Source of the DNA: Epiperipatus broadwayi
Taxonomy: Eukaryota > Onychophora > Udeonychophora > Euonychophora > Peripatidae
Assembly (NCBI GenBank): GCA_028023455.1
Contig: JAQFVV010000185.1
Span: 1,813,239 to 1,877,238 of the forward strand
DNA: 64,000 bases
Direction: 5' to 3'
Shown: positions 45,935 to 58,700 of the stretch, piece after piece
How the letters are laid out: each line of letters begins with the position of its first letter
Numbering within the stretch: the stretch's first letter is position 1
Notes under the pieces: generated by a model
Database searches by the model: none
What the model saw: only the letters and a program-made list of their open reading frames with translations
What the model was told of the DNA's origin: nothing
Program-made: the position numbers and the translations under genes

Positions 45935-48610
45935 ACAGATGGAAACTTTTATAAAAATCAATATATAAATTTTTAATATGATATTTTTTTTAAGTATTTT
46001 ATTCTGGAGATTTGCTTTCATGATAAACCTTACTAACATTATGTAGCATTAAACAAAAGAAAATCCATTAACAAAATGGTAATGAATTTTGTAATTAAAG
46101 TAAAAACAAAATAGAAAAGATAATTTGAAATATAAATTCTGCAAATCTATATTTAATTAAAAATAGATTTGAACCAATGAAATCATTGGGTTTATCAGGA
46201 GAGTTGATCTCAAGAATACACTATGAATATACTTTAGGTATTCTAACATTACCACAGCCTGAAGCATATGAAAAAGGGAATTTTCCAAAAATAGTTAAAA
46301 ACATTATAAATAGTCAAAGAGAACAATAGAGGTTAGCCAGTCCCAGTTTTTGTCGGCCATTACCTGGCAAATCTACATCAGTCAAATTTTTAATATAATG
46401 ATAAAAGTGTTCCCAAGTATGATAGCAGAGTAGACAGTGTCAATCTTCCTGCCTTCTGTGTCCTAAATATGATCACCAAAATACCATAGGCCAGAGACAC
46501 CTCATAAAAATGATGTGCTGAACTGTTGAACTCTTTTATTCAATTTATAGCTAGCTATGCCTGTGTGGAAATTCAGTTTTTATCATGGGATTCCAACTTC
46601 CACTTGGTCTCATAATAAATTAGGTAATTTGTTTCCAATTTGTAATTTCTAACTGCCTAGTTTAATCTTCTAAAACTCCAGTGATCCAATAATGTAAATC
46701 CTGCTAATTGCAATGTCTTCTAAAAATGTAATCCCCATAATGTAATTTAAATATAACTTAATTTTCTGTAAAAATATACTTGTTATTATTTAAAATCTAA
46801 TGTCTTTGCTTTCTTTCTATCTGCTTTAAAATTATGCCTCTTAATGCTAAACTTACTTCTAATTGCAGTTTAGAAAATATTATTATTAATTACTTAAAAT
46901 GAAATGAATATATTCCAATTTTTGTTTCATCTTGACAAAAGCTTTACTTAAATAAATATTTTGCTGCCTATTTCCTGACCAATGTTTGTCGGTAAATAAA
47001 TAATTCCCTAGCTCTGAAGTTTTTGGAGTGACCTTTGTTTTGATGAGAGGAAACTATTTTATATTATTCTGTGTCTTTTTTTACATTTATACATACATGA
47101 TTTAGTTGTGGGGTGATGTGAGATTCAAGTACAAGAGTTCATTTAGTTAAATTATTCCATTTTTAAAGAGTGAAAGTGAGGGGTTTATAAATTATATTCA
47201 TGTTAAATAATAAGAGAGAAATAGAATGTCATTTGAAATATTAGTGGGATTTTGTGTTGGAGAGATGTGTCACTCATTACAAATATTTGTAATAGAAATT
47301 AATGCTTATTTTGTTCTTGTTTTTCTGATTTTATTCAATCTGTATGCATTTATGTAATCTATATAGCTCAGCACGATTATATATTTAAATGCTAAAATAT
47401 ATTCTCCAGTACTTGTATTTTGCCTTGCTGGTATTTGGTTTGATTACTTGTCTTTTGTTCTTTGTGATCACTAGATCAAACCTAGATTATGTGATAATTT
47501 CACTGGCCATGATTTTTAGCAGGACATGAAAGCCAAAAATAAGAAGAATTGGGGCAAGCTAAGCTCAGCTAGCCTTGGTGATTCTCATTATTTCACCTGA
47601 AATATTTTAGGTTTGCCAATGGCACAAACTATTCTTTTTTTATTTCTTGGCATCATGGGAACATGGACAGGTGAATTGAGTCAATGCTGGTAATGTAATA
47701 TCCAATGCTGGTATTTGTTCATTTTTCTTTGTCTGAGCACATCATGGTGGATTGACCATGATCTGACTAATTTATATATTTTAAATCTTGAAATATTTAT
47801 TTGTGAATATCATGATCTATTTATATTTTAAATGTGTCGCTTCTCTCTTAAAATAAATTCAATCATAAGAAAATTATATTTAAAATAGCTCTTTAAAAAA
47901 TACATTCTGATATCTCAGACTTGGGCAGGCATCTTCCATAAATCACTAATCATGACATTTATTATATTGGCATATCAACTACACCGCTCTCTTGCCAGAG
48001 GCAAAATAAATGACAGAATAGAAACTTGTATTAAATAATTTTATGAAATCAAATCAGAGATATTAGATAAATTATATAAAAAAATGTTTTATTAAATATA
48101 TATGTGAATTTAAGCTACCTGTGGTTCGTCTCTATTCCTTTTTTCTAAAATTAGTATTTTCTAATTAATTATTGTGCTGCTATCTGATGACTCAAGGTCA
48201 CACACATACCATTTTATGGTTAAATAAATAGATAGTCTAATTAAAGTTAATAATTAGAGTTAGACATACGAATTAGTTGAGACTCATGCTCTACCATTGA
48301 TGCTAGTGTGCCAGAGTGTGGAAAAGATTAATTGCTTGCCTCAAAATGTTGTTAAATTGTTTGCAGATTTAGAGAGATTGTAAACAGGGCAGAATCCATA
48401 ACTATTTATTATCTTTGATCTCACATACGGTTTGATTCAAGATACTTTTACCCAGGCTGTGAATCATGTTGAGTTAACATACAATTTCAACCGGTACAAT
48501 ATATATACCATCTATGCTGTAAATAGATTTAAATGTAAAATTATATATATATTAAGTAATGTTCATTTATAATATACATTTGATAATCATTTTGCCTAGA
48601 CACTTACAGT

Positions 48611-48612
<2 letters not shown>
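45935..48612. other. AT-rich DNA without recognisable gene
   Basis: Unique-looking sequence with no ORF of interest and no second copy in the window. Confidence 0.5.
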
Positions 48613-48650
<38 letters not shown>

Positions 48651-48658
48651 TCGGAAGA

Positions 48659-48698
<40 letters not shown>
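48613..48698. repeat. Two (TA)n runs separated by 10-12 bp
   Basis: TA runs at 48613-48648 and 48659-48698, interrupted by CATCGGAAGAG. The 75-aa frame across them is an artefact of the repeat. Confidence 0.92.
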
Positions 48699-48701
<3 letters not shown>

Positions 48702-49150
48702 AAGAAATCAAGCCATATGTCACATGATTTTAGTTTTTAAGCTTGTATTACAAATGTTGTCTAATGAGCATACCAATAGCCCTTAACAAGATTTTCAGAA
48801 TATCCCTATAATTAGATTGGTTTCTAGCATCTGAATCTCCTCAGTGAGGTGCTAGGATAATCAAGCATTAGATTTAAAATACCAGGTCAAATCAAAATTA
48901 GGTCATATGACTATGACTTGAGCTCATATGGCTATTTAAGTTAGATAGCAGGATTTGACGACATATGGATGTCTGAAAATTTCAGATTTTTTACTTAATA
49001 GTTAACCATTTGATAATTCTGGGCTTTACCTGTTTTTTTTTAAATCTAATGCTTGAATATGGTAGCACCTCAGTGAACAAAGCCAGAAGCTAGATACTGG
49101 TCTGAGGATAGGGATATTCTGAAAAGCTTTTTAAGGGCTATTAATATGCT
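48699..49150. other. Spacer without gene
   Basis: Contains diverged inverted similarity between the AGCATAC..TAATAGCCCTTA block (48765-48790) and TTAAGGGCTATTAATATGCTC (49130-49151), and between GAATATCCCTAT (48798) and ATAGGGATATTC (49108). The whole 48.76-49.15 kb segment is therefore a long imperfect inverted repeat with about 30-60 bp paired blocks. Confidence 0.55.
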
Positions 49151-49240
49151 CAATAGATTTTATATATATATATATATATGGGTAAATACATGTATCAATA
49201 GATTTTATATATATATATATATATGGGTAAATACATGTAT
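49151..49240. repeat. Exact 45 bp tandem duplication containing (TA)n
   Basis: Units at 49151-49195 and 49196-49240, each starting CAATAGATTTTATATA and ending GGGTAAATACATGTAT. Identical by eye. Confidence 0.95.
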
Positions 49241-49937
49241 TCTGTCTATAAAAACTTAAACTAATTATATGGGACTTGAACTCAGAATTTCAAGCTATTT
49301 AGTTATCCATCCCATCTTATACAACCAGTACACATGACCACATATATGTAAAAAAGTGAAATGATAACCAATATAATACATATTTTATGCTAAAGCAGCA
49401 CTCATAAGTTGGTTGATATTACTATCTCCCGCCCATCTATATAACCAGTACTCAGTTTATATTAAGAATAAAAAATCTTCACATTCTAATGGACAAGCTT
49501 CAGTCTTTGCCACTCTCCAACTCCTCAGCAATGTATACATTAAAAATCCAAACCATTCCAATCTCAAGTTTTAAATAACATAGATTGCTGAAAAGTTGGA
49601 AAATAGTGAGGATTGATGTTGGTCCATTAAAAGTTGAATATTTGCTATTTTAATATAAACTGAACACTGATTGTATATCTGCATGGGAGATGGTGATGGA
49701 TGCAGGTTTAGCATGAAATACTTATATTGAAGATCATTCATCTTTTTCACATGTATATTATCACATGTATCAGTTGTATAAGGTGGATTGGATAGCTGTA
49801 GGGAACTTGAAAGTTTGTGTTCAAGAACCTTATATGTATGTGCACATGTGTATATAAGTGATGATTAATATACATATAATAAATAGGATATATACATAAA
49901 GAGCATACATATTAATTTACTGCAGAAATATCTAGTG

Positions 49938-49967
<30 letters not shown>
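49241..49967. other. AT-rich DNA with R3 copy 2 and (TA)n
   Basis: R3 copy 2 occupies 49855-49945 (AGGATATATACATAAAGAGC, then CATACATATTAATTTACTGCA). A TA run follows at 49940-49964. No gene seen. Confidence 0.6.
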
Positions 49968-49968
<1 letters not shown>

Positions 49969-50902
49969 CACACCTAGGTCTCATTTTAGGCAATAGATAG
50001 GTTCCTCAGAAAACACGCGCAAACGAAATTGCGCAAAAGTAGATTGAAAAAGGGGGGTTATGGACTAAGATTTTTCAAAAATCGAGTGAAAGCAAAGCAC
50101 CAATGTAAAATTTTTTAAAATTCGTGCAAAAAAAAAAAGAAATAAAATATGACTAATAAAAAATTTCAAATTTAAAAAAAATTGATACAAGACAAACTTT
50201 TTTTAACTATAATATTTAATTTTATTCAAAACAATATAATTTTATGCATAATTTACAGTAATTTACATTTTTTTTATACAAATTTTAATTATTATTGTGA
50301 TTTGCTGATAAATAGGTTCGTTTGCAAACTCATAAAAAAATCAGATTCTTCACATGAAAAAATAAAACTAGAGCCAACGTCACTCTCATGTTGTTAATGG
50401 TTTTCTGGTGACAACGTAATTAGTAATTAATCTAACAACTAAAAATTAAATTCTTATTTTGTCTTTAATTTTCAATTTTAATTGTGCTCACTGCTATTAC
50501 TGATTAAAAATAAACTTGCAGACACTAAATGATTAATAATTTACGTTCTTTTTTAAAAAGTAAAAACAGAATGTGATTTCAAATGCAAAATTAACACACA
50601 CAATGTTTGAACAAATTTACATTATAATCTTGTAAAATTTAATGTGTGTATACATAAAATGTGGAAATCATGATTTTAATTTCTTTTTGCATAAAATCTT
50701 ACTATTATAAAGCACTGAAAATATTGAAATTACTAAGATGAAAGTAGAATTCCAATAATGTGCTATTACTTTCAATATATGCAAAATTTATTATTTAAAG
50801 TAATAGCACATTATCAGAGTTCAACTTCCGGTGAAATATGGAAACGCGTAACTTCAAAATCCTGTTAAATAAGTCCACGTAAAAAGAGAACCAGGTGTAT
50901 AT
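49968..50902. mobile_element. Putative non-autonomous DNA transposon with imperfect terminal inverted repeats
   Basis: The left end CACACCTAGGTCTCATTTTA and the reverse complement of the right end TACACCTGGTTCTCTTTTTA match at about 16 of 20 positions. The inner left end has GCGCAAACGAAATTGCGC, a GC-rich subterminal palindrome unlike the surroundings. A 935 bp body with only a 71-aa frame of no known domain suggests a deleted, non-autonomous element. The terminal CAGACACACC style recalls Tc1/mariner-pogo ends, but no TA target duplication could be confirmed. Confidence 0.45.
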
Positions 50903-51084
50903 GTGCAAAGTTGATTTAAAATAAAATTGTATATATTAAGTAAAGTTCATTTACAATATAGTTTTTCTAAGTATTTTTAAAAAATAAAAAATAAAAAAAT
51001 TCCAATCAAAGTAAAAATGTTAAACACTTTTCACTTAAAAGAATATTTCATGTTCTTAATCATTTATACAGACATATATTTTTA

Positions 51085-51155
51085 TAATTATGTACACATA
51101 TTAAATATGATATACATATTAACTTATAGCAGAATTATATAGTGATATATATATA
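51085..51155 (+). repeat. Short dispersed repeat R3, copy 3 (diverged)
   Basis: Shares GTACACATATTAAATATGATATACATATTAACTTA-like order with the R3 copies at 45540 and 49855. It leads into a TA run at the start of R2a. Confidence 0.5.
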
Positions 51156-51159
51156 TATA

Positions 51160-52412
51160 TATTGTGTCAGTCAAAACATGTTTATCCATCTAACATGAGC
51201 TGGAACTCACAAACTGTACTTCAAATCCAGTCAAGCCCAAGATTTAGGTCAGAGACCAGCCTGAATTCGAACCCACACTATAAGCCCCAGATCTAACACC
51301 TAATAAATAACATAATAGTGATAGCACATGAGAATTAATCTTAATCTGGCCGACTAGCAAAGCTGAGAAAAACAATGAGACATCTATAACTATGACTATA
51401 TTAAAATATACAGAAGCATAGCTGTAATATGTGGAAGTGGAGAAAAGGAATTCAAACTACTCAAATAAGTTAGACAATAAAATATAATTTAATATACTGA
51501 CAAAGTATTATACATTTATACATTAAGTACATTAGTATGGGTGTGAATGAGCAGTAGATAATTACATAGTGTCATTCATGCTATTATTTCTCATATGCTC
51601 TTTATTAGCTAAATAATATATTACAAATAAGCACACAACTTTGATGGGTCTAATATTAAGATGCCAATCGAATATTAGAAAGAATTATGATAATACTGCC
51701 ATTAACACTTTGATTTATGGTTCCAAAACATGGTGACTAACATATATTTAGAAGAGCGTTCTGAGATTCATTATACATGTGATATAAACTATTTTCATGC
51801 CACAGAGGTTGTGAAAATAAACAAAAGACAGTTGAAAAATTATATTTGAAACTATGACAAAATATTTAATGAAATTATTTTAGCAATAGAAAGATGAACA
51901 CTTTATTTTCCCCAAGGCATATAGATATTCTTAAATACAGATATATAAATCATGACGGTGAGATTGTAGATGATTGAAATAAAAAAAGAAGCAATTGGCA
52001 TTTATATACATATATCTTTTAAGCAAAGCTTAATTTTAAAACTGGGTCATGAAGCAAAAGAAATACTAATACAAATAAGGTTGCGGTGCTGACATAATAG
52101 CCTAAAATAACTAAGAAAAAAAGGTCGTGCTTCTGGATAAAAAAATAAAATCTCACACCCCCTTCTTGGGTCGTGCTTAGAGAAAAATGGATAGGCATGG
52201 CAGGGCCCAGACTTTTGCTGGTATAACCAATGTGAGAGGCCTTTTATCTATGAAGTGAATATGCATAGCTGGTGCCAAACTTATGAGATCACCACCAGAG
52301 GCATTTGATATGGAATAAATGTGGTTCCAGATAGCTCAACTATCTATGGAATGAGAATAAATCTATGGATTCAAACTTGTTGTAACCCCCAGAATAAGAA
52401 GACTAGAAGCAC

Positions 52413-52468
<56 letters not shown>

Positions 52469-52474
52469 CTTCTT

Positions 52475-52518
<44 letters not shown>

Positions 52519-52634
52519 AAGAGAGGCTAAATGTCGGCAACACAGTAAAGATAAATGTCACTAATGGCATGAAATATAATTTATTGCTTTAAAATAGATA
52601 ACCCTTGTTTGAATACTATAATACACCATGGAAT

Positions 52635-52635
<1 letters not shown>
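51160..52635 (+). repeat. Dispersed repeat R2, copy a
   Basis: Direct repeat of 59510-61072. It starts near GTCAAAACATGTTTATCC after a TA run and ends at a TA/GA run. Landmarks are CTGAATTCGAACCCAC (51252), TTATTAGCTAAATAATA, GATTTATGGTTCCAAAACA and TTTTCCCCAAGGCATATAG. The frame ATT TAT GGT TCC AAA ACA TGG (IYGSKTW) resembles the L(T/I)YGSETW motif of LINE RT thumbs, so part of R2 may be an old LINE. At 59.78 kb the other copy carries a 155 bp insertion absent here. Confidence 0.75.
52406..52520. repeat. Two adjacent palindromes with (TA)n centres
   Basis: GAAGCACATA-(TA)n-TATGTGCTTC (about 52406-52473) is immediately followed by CTTCAAATA-(TA)n-TATTTGAAG (about 52471-52520). R2b has a single short TA run (60938-60954) at this place, so both palindromes arose in this copy. 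They are likely cruciform-forming. Confidence 0.85.

Positions 52636-52688
<53 letters not shown>
52636..52688. repeat. (TA)n followed by (GA)n microsatellite
   Basis: TA run to 52660, then GAGAGA to 52688. It marks the 3' end of R2a. Confidence 0.92.
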
Positions 52689-52692
<4 letters not shown>

Positions 52693-52920
52693 TTCATTTA
52701 CTTAAAATATACTTGAAGATTTTATATAGCAAAAGAAACATTATGATTTAGATTTCAAATTAATAAAATATATGTTAAGATTTGATTTAGTAAAAGAAAC
52801 ATTAAGATTCACCCCTTTTCCTTCCCTACTATTTAAAATAATTCGATCCCACCTTCATGAATTTTATAATAACTGGAATACATAGCATATATTTTAAGAG
52901 TATATAAAAAATAACTAGCA

Positions 52921-53015
<95 letters not shown>
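52921..53015. repeat. (TA)n microsatellite, ~95 bp
   Basis: Pure TA repeat, the longest in the window. Confidence 0.96.
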
Positions 53016-53016
<1 letters not shown>

Positions 53017-54125
53017 CAATTAAGTCACCTTTTTTTTTAGAATTAAATAAATAATATTTTATTAGATTTCAAAGCATTAATTAGCTTGAGTTCTGGATTT
53101 TTTCCAGGTAGAAAAATCCAGAGTTAAACAAATATATTTTTATAATAAACCAACATAAAATGCTGGTTCGTAAAAACAAACTGGCGAACATTTTAATTTA
53201 TAATGCATTATATATATTAAAAGGGGATATTAATAAAAACTTAATAATGGAGATTTAATTGAGAGACAAAAAGGATTTTAGAAATTAAGTTCGCTAGGTT
53301 GCTGAGATTGACACATTAAAATTAAAAGCACACATAAAATCAAGTAATAAATAAATGACCACACCAAAATTAAAGAAAAGAGCATATGAGATAGAATTAA
53401 ATTTAAGGAAATCATTTGAGAGCAATTTACATTTTACATAAAGTTACAAAATAAAGTTAAATCACATATTAGAAGAAATCTTGATATATGAATTAGGCTA
53501 GATTTAGTTTCAGTTGTGGTGGTTTGAAATAATTTACCTTGCAATTTTAAGAGTCCAATTTAGTAGTTGCGTGTGTATGGCAATTGAAATGCAAGTTCTT
53601 CTGTGGCAGCAAGCTTCTATTAGCATTGTGAAGTTCTTAGGTCGGGCTTTTCACTCTTGGACAGCAGGGTGGTATGGCCGCAGAAGATGATGACCCAACA
53701 AGGCCGAGAAGTGATGGATTTACTGCTACATCATTTTTAGTGATTCAAAATTCAGTCATTTTATACTTTTTCTTTTATCAGTTGTTTTTGAAGATGCAAT
53801 TGTAAGATAACGTCCAAAAATAAATTCAAATCTATTTCCAGATTAGAAATAGATTTGATAACATGGTTTTTAACAAAAGTATTTATAATCTTAATTCCCC
53901 TTTAAGTAAAACTTTAATTAAAAATACCTACCCCAGATTAAAACAATAGTGCTTCCAACCCTTAATTATTTTTGGACAATTAACAGCAGTCACATATTCC
54001 ATATTGAATTTTATAAAAATATATACAGTTTAATAGAAAACAAGCAATTTAAAAAGAAAAAGTTAAAATGACATATAATAAATATTTAAAAACATCAATA
54101 TTTTGTTAGTAAGTTTTGCTCATAT
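53016..54125. other. Spacer before the LINE
   Basis: AT-rich unique sequence. No ORF with a domain. A short inverted repeat (ATCTATTTCCAGATTAGAAATAGAT) sits near 53830. Confidence 0.55.
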
Positions 54126-55642
54126 ATCATCATCATCATCAACCATTATCAATCCACTGCAGGATGAAGGTCTCTCCAAGTTTAATCCATCTTCTCCGAT
54201 CTTTAGCTTCTCTTCTCCACAGCACCCCTGAACATTTTCTTATTTCATCCATCCATCTCACATGTGGCCTCTTTCTGGGTCTTTTACAATCTCTTGGAAT
54301 CCAGTTTAAAATTTCAATTGTCCATCTATTATCATCTCTTCTAGCAATATGTCCAGCCCAACTCCATTTCAATCTTTTAATTTATTCAAAAAGGTCAGTA
54401 ACACCTGTTTGTTTTCTTACCCATATATTGCGTTTTCGATCTCTTCTTGTTACTCCCAACATACATCTCTCCATACTCCTTTGAGTGGTCTGAAGTCTCT
54501 GTATTGCTCTTCTATTAAGTGTCCAAGTCTCAGATCCATAAGTAAGAACTGGTAAAACACATTTGTTAAAAACCATCCTTTTCAAACACATAGGCATATT
54601 TCCTTTTAGTATCAAGTTATTTCTACCAAAAGCACTCCAACCAAGTTTAATTCTATGATTAATTTCCTCCATTATGTTTCCATCTGTATTAATAATCTGA
54701 CCAAGGTATTTGTAACTGTTAACTTCTTCTAATTCTTCATAATCAATCTTTATTTTCATATTTTGAGCAAATCGATTAAACATTACTTTAGTCTTTTTAA
54801 CATTTATCTTTAGTCCTACTTTTCTACTTTCATCTGCTAACTCCTGCAACACTTCCTGCAGCTCTGAAGCATTATTTGCAAAAACAACTACATCATCTGC
54901 AAAATCTAAATGACTTAAATACTCTCCATTTACTTTCACTCCTTTAGTTTCCCATTTTAATCCACAAAATACTTATTGCAGCACTGCTGTAAAGAGTTTT
55001 GGAGATATGGAGTCACCTTGTCTTACACCTTTCTCAATGTTGATTTTTCCAGTATCATTATGTAATCTAATTGTTGCTGTTGCATTTTTATAAATATTTT
55101 TTAAAATATGACAATATCCTGGATCTATACCTTGATGATCCAATGCTTTAATCACTGAAGAAATGTGTATAGAATCGAATGCCTTTTCATAATCTACAAA
55201 TCCAAAACATAATGACAACTCATATTCATTTGTCCTTTCTATGACTTCTCTCAATACCTGGATATGATCTATTGTACTAAAACCACTTTTAAATCCAGAT
55301 TGTTCTCTTGGTTGGTGGAAATCCAAAGTTCTCTGTAGACGAGTTGTAATTATCTTGGTAAAAATTTTATATAAAACTGATAAAAGGCTGATAGGTCTGT
55401 AATTTCTAATATCTTCTTTATCACCTTTTTTAAATATTAATATTATTACTGCATTCTTCCAATCTTCCGGTACATCTTTATCATTTAGACATTTGGTATA
55501 TAACTTTGCTAAAATTGTTTCTATTTCTTCACCTGCTTCTTTTAATATATCAATTATAATTCCATCATTTCCTGGAGACTTTCCTTTCTTCATACACTTA
55601 ATTGCATGTCTCACTTCTTCATTTAAAATTCTGGGCAATTTG

Positions 55643-55647
<5 letters not shown>
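54126..55647 (-). mobile_element. 5'-truncated RTE-like non-LTR retrotransposon (LINE)
   Basis: The minus-strand element ends, after the stop codon, in a short TGATGATGATGAT tail (54126-54140), typical of RTE-type LINEs that end in simple repeats rather than poly-A. Its 5' side breaks at a (TA)n run at 55648. The endonuclease domain and the first part of RT are missing, as in most dead LINE copies. Confidence 0.85.
54139..55647 (-). pseudogene. LINE reverse transcriptase, RTE-like, two in-frame stops
   Basis: A single uninterrupted frame of about 500 codons runs from 55647 down to 54139, with no frameshift and only two stops: TAA at 54973-54975 and TAA at 54382-54384. Motifs in order are NYRPISLLSVLYKIF, QSGFKSGFSTIDHI, FGFVDYEKAFDSI, GVRQGDSISPKLF, then FADDVVVFA (FADD at 54892-54903), KTKVMFN, YLGQIIN, LPVLTYGSETW, and a C-terminal WAGHIARRDDNRW / RWMDEIRK / LGETFILQW region. 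The protein ends naturally just before the TGATGA tail. RT would copy LINE RNA at a nicked target. This copy is inactive because of the truncation and the two stops. Few mutations suggest moderate age. Confidence 0.9.

Positions 55648-55719
<72 letters not shown>
55645..55719. repeat. (TA)n microsatellite at the LINE 5' border
   Basis: About 75 bp of TA. The LINE sequence stops exactly where it begins. Confidence 0.96.
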
Positions 55720-55722
<3 letters not shown>

Positions 55723-58700
55723 AGCTGCATCTATAATACTTTAATAAAAAAAAACTAATAATTAATAAAAAGAATTAATAATAATTTTAAAACATGATAT
55801 TGAAACATTGAATTTTATGATTTAGGCGTGCATCTCAAATATATACATGAAATATATATACACAACAAAAGTAGCAGGATGGGAAATAGAGATTTAAACA
55901 TGGGTTAGTAGGTAGAAACATGAAGCATAATCTTAAGCTTAGATTTACTGCTTCATTTCTCCGGACATACAATGAAACAAAAAAAAAACAAAAAACAAAC
56001 AAAAAAAAAATGCCTTGACTAGTTGTTTTCAAGTGTTGACCAAAAGAAGACGAAAATTTTCAAAATTCAATACACAATCTTGTTATATAAAACTATATAT
56101 ATGAAATATCATTTGGGGATGTGAATATTTGTTCAACTGTTTAATCCAGAAAAAATTTGCACATCTATATAATGAAAAAAAAATTCTATGCTTAGGCTAC
56201 AACACAATTTCTCCAGGTATATGGGTTTACAAGAAAATAAATAGCAATGCAATACATATAAAACTTTCAAACACATCTGTTCCTACACATCACACATACA
56301 CACCTATGTGCATATATACGTATCGCTACCATATACAAGTACATAAATTTTACACACACATACACTTCTATATACACTACACAATACTACATACTATTGG
56401 AAAAGATGGAAAAACAAGAAAAAATTCATACACATGCTAAATCCTTTCACTTTGCTTTTAAAATAAACACAAACATTATATACTCAATTAACAAAAAAAA
56501 AAAAATTCTATACATATATTTCTTTTTTTTAAAAAAAATCATCTCCTGCCTAAACACTCACTGCTCCCACACTTTTTATATATCTGCCCAACTATAGTTT
56601 AGCTGAAAATTTAGCTTTGCTTGCTGGAAAAAAAAAAATTGGTTTATTTAAGATTTTATATTAATCTAGCCATTTCTTTTAAATTCTCTTGGTCGCACCC
56701 ATGTATCTAAAAGAAAACTCATTGTCTGGTTATTACATGTTTAAAATTTCACATCATAGCATAAAACCAAAAAAAAAATGATCTCAATATTTTTTTTCTG
56801 AGTTCGAACCCTCCACTTCCAACATTTTTGTATTTGACTCACTACTGGTTAGCAAAATTTCTTTTTATAAGAGCGCCATTTAACACAGAGTGATAAATGA
56901 TTTATGATTTATTTACACATTTTTTATATATGTCTAAAAAACAAAAAAAAAAATTATATATTACAGTGAAGAAAAAATGCATGTGTACTATGGTTGTAGT
57001 ACATGGGTTTAACTTTAAACAGTGAATTTTACACTTTGAACACATTATTTTAAACATATCAAACATGGAAAAAATTATATAACAACTTTTTTTAAAGAAT
57101 ATATATATATATATATTGTACCGAGACAAAGTCGGTACAGGTATATACGCACACACACGAGCAATGTAAACACTCTATATTTTTTCTCTTCTTTCACTTT
57201 CAACTTGTGATAAAAAATAAATGTAGTTTTCTTTCAATGCGTTATAAAATACACTGTAAAATAAAATGTTAATATTTCTGATTAAATAGTTAAGGCTTTC
57301 ATATAATCTATTATAATAATATTCTCTAAAAAGAAAAAAAAAGAAAAAAAAATATAAAGTACTACTAATATGCCATTTTAAATCTCAATAAGTGATTTCT
57401 ACTTGTATATGCCACGGGGGTAATTAAAAGGGGTTTGTTTTAGATTATAACTGTAGTGAAAGTTAAAAGCTTATAGAAGTGATTTTGAGACAGATTAAAT
57501 GCTCGACTTTTAAACTAATGTAAGTTAAATTGTTCTCTTAAAACACGCACACATGTATGCATAAAAGGTGTGAATAAGTATGAAATTTTTCTAACTGAGA
57601 TTGTAATATGAGATTGCATAAACCTAAGATTGCCTCAAGCATATGGATTGAGTGGACATTACGTAGGACACGGACCCCAACGACAACTCAAAGAATATTG
57701 AACTCTGGGTGGAGATTCGATCCTCAGATAATAACCAACCCATATAAATATGAATCTAAATCTAAAGAAGGAGTCTTTTTACACTTTTTCTTTTTACACT
57801 TTTTTCTGCTTATAGTTTTTTTTAAAATTCCTCCAGAAGCTACAACTAGAACTTTTCTTTTTTTGCTATCCGGTTTATCCAATATGATCACTGTGAAATT
57901 AACATTTAGAGCGTCAATCGTCATGACGGGCTAGAAAACCCTTCAGTGATTGACCGACGCTCTGCCACCAGAACATCTCCACAGCTATGAATGATCAACA
58001 ACAATACCATCCGAACATAGTGCTCCAATCAGTCTAAGGACGTTGTTCCGTTTAATATACAAGAATCGTCCAAACATACTACGCTGAACTTATGTGAAAT
58101 GAATAACCATGTATTATGGAAACCTCATCTATCAGGTTCGAACCCTCACCAAACTAGAAGCAGCAGAAGACTAAGCAAAATCCTAGGTAAACATTTTTTT
58201 TATAATGCTTCCATTCATTCTTTACGTAAACTTAAAAGGCAATCTCATAATTAATTAAATTCGACTTTCGTAAATCAAATATAAAATGATCCGTAATCTC
58301 TCATATATTAAATCTTATTATTTTAATCTCAACTTTCGTAAATAAAAATATCAGATGCTACATAGTCCATCATATTTAAATCTTAGGACTTTTCCAGTTA
58401 TGAACTTTGATCCTAATTATTATTTTCTTTCGCAGATAAACTATAACACACACCTACTTTCGAAATGTAATAAGAGGAAATATATTTTATCAACCATGTT
58501 TATTATGCATAATATGTTCTTTTCGGTGCAAGTGCGAGAATGCGCGTATGTGCGTGCAAATAAAGCTATTAATCAATGTTTCAATTTTTTATAATCAATA
58601 AATTTTTTTTATTTATTTAAACTAGTCGAGCATTCCTCAAATCATTTTTCTATAATTAAATATATTTTCTTTTTGAAGTTATTATTATTGTTAGCATTTA

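Noticed and set aside
48559-48786. 75-aa frame with Ile-Tyr repeats
   Set aside because: It is translated (TA)n microsatellite, not a protein.
55493-55723. Plus-strand frames opposite the LINE (54116-54555, 55493-55723)
   Set aside because: They are antisense shadows of the LINE RT; one ends in Tyr-Ile repeats translated from (TA)n.
56800-56814. tRNA B-box-like GAGTTCGAACCCTCC, and AGGTTCGAACCC at 58134-58145
   Set aside because: The flanking bases do not form a T-stem, and no A box or cloverleaf could be drawn. At most this is SINE debris.
57608-57934. 108-aa frame with basic N-terminus
   Set aside because: No recognisable domain. The second half is a Phe/Leu-rich translation of T-rich DNA, and there is no supporting context.
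57897-57955. Hairpin with GAGCGTC/GACGCTC ends
   Set aside because: The stem is interrupted after 7 bp and the rest does not pair well. There is no second copy in the window.
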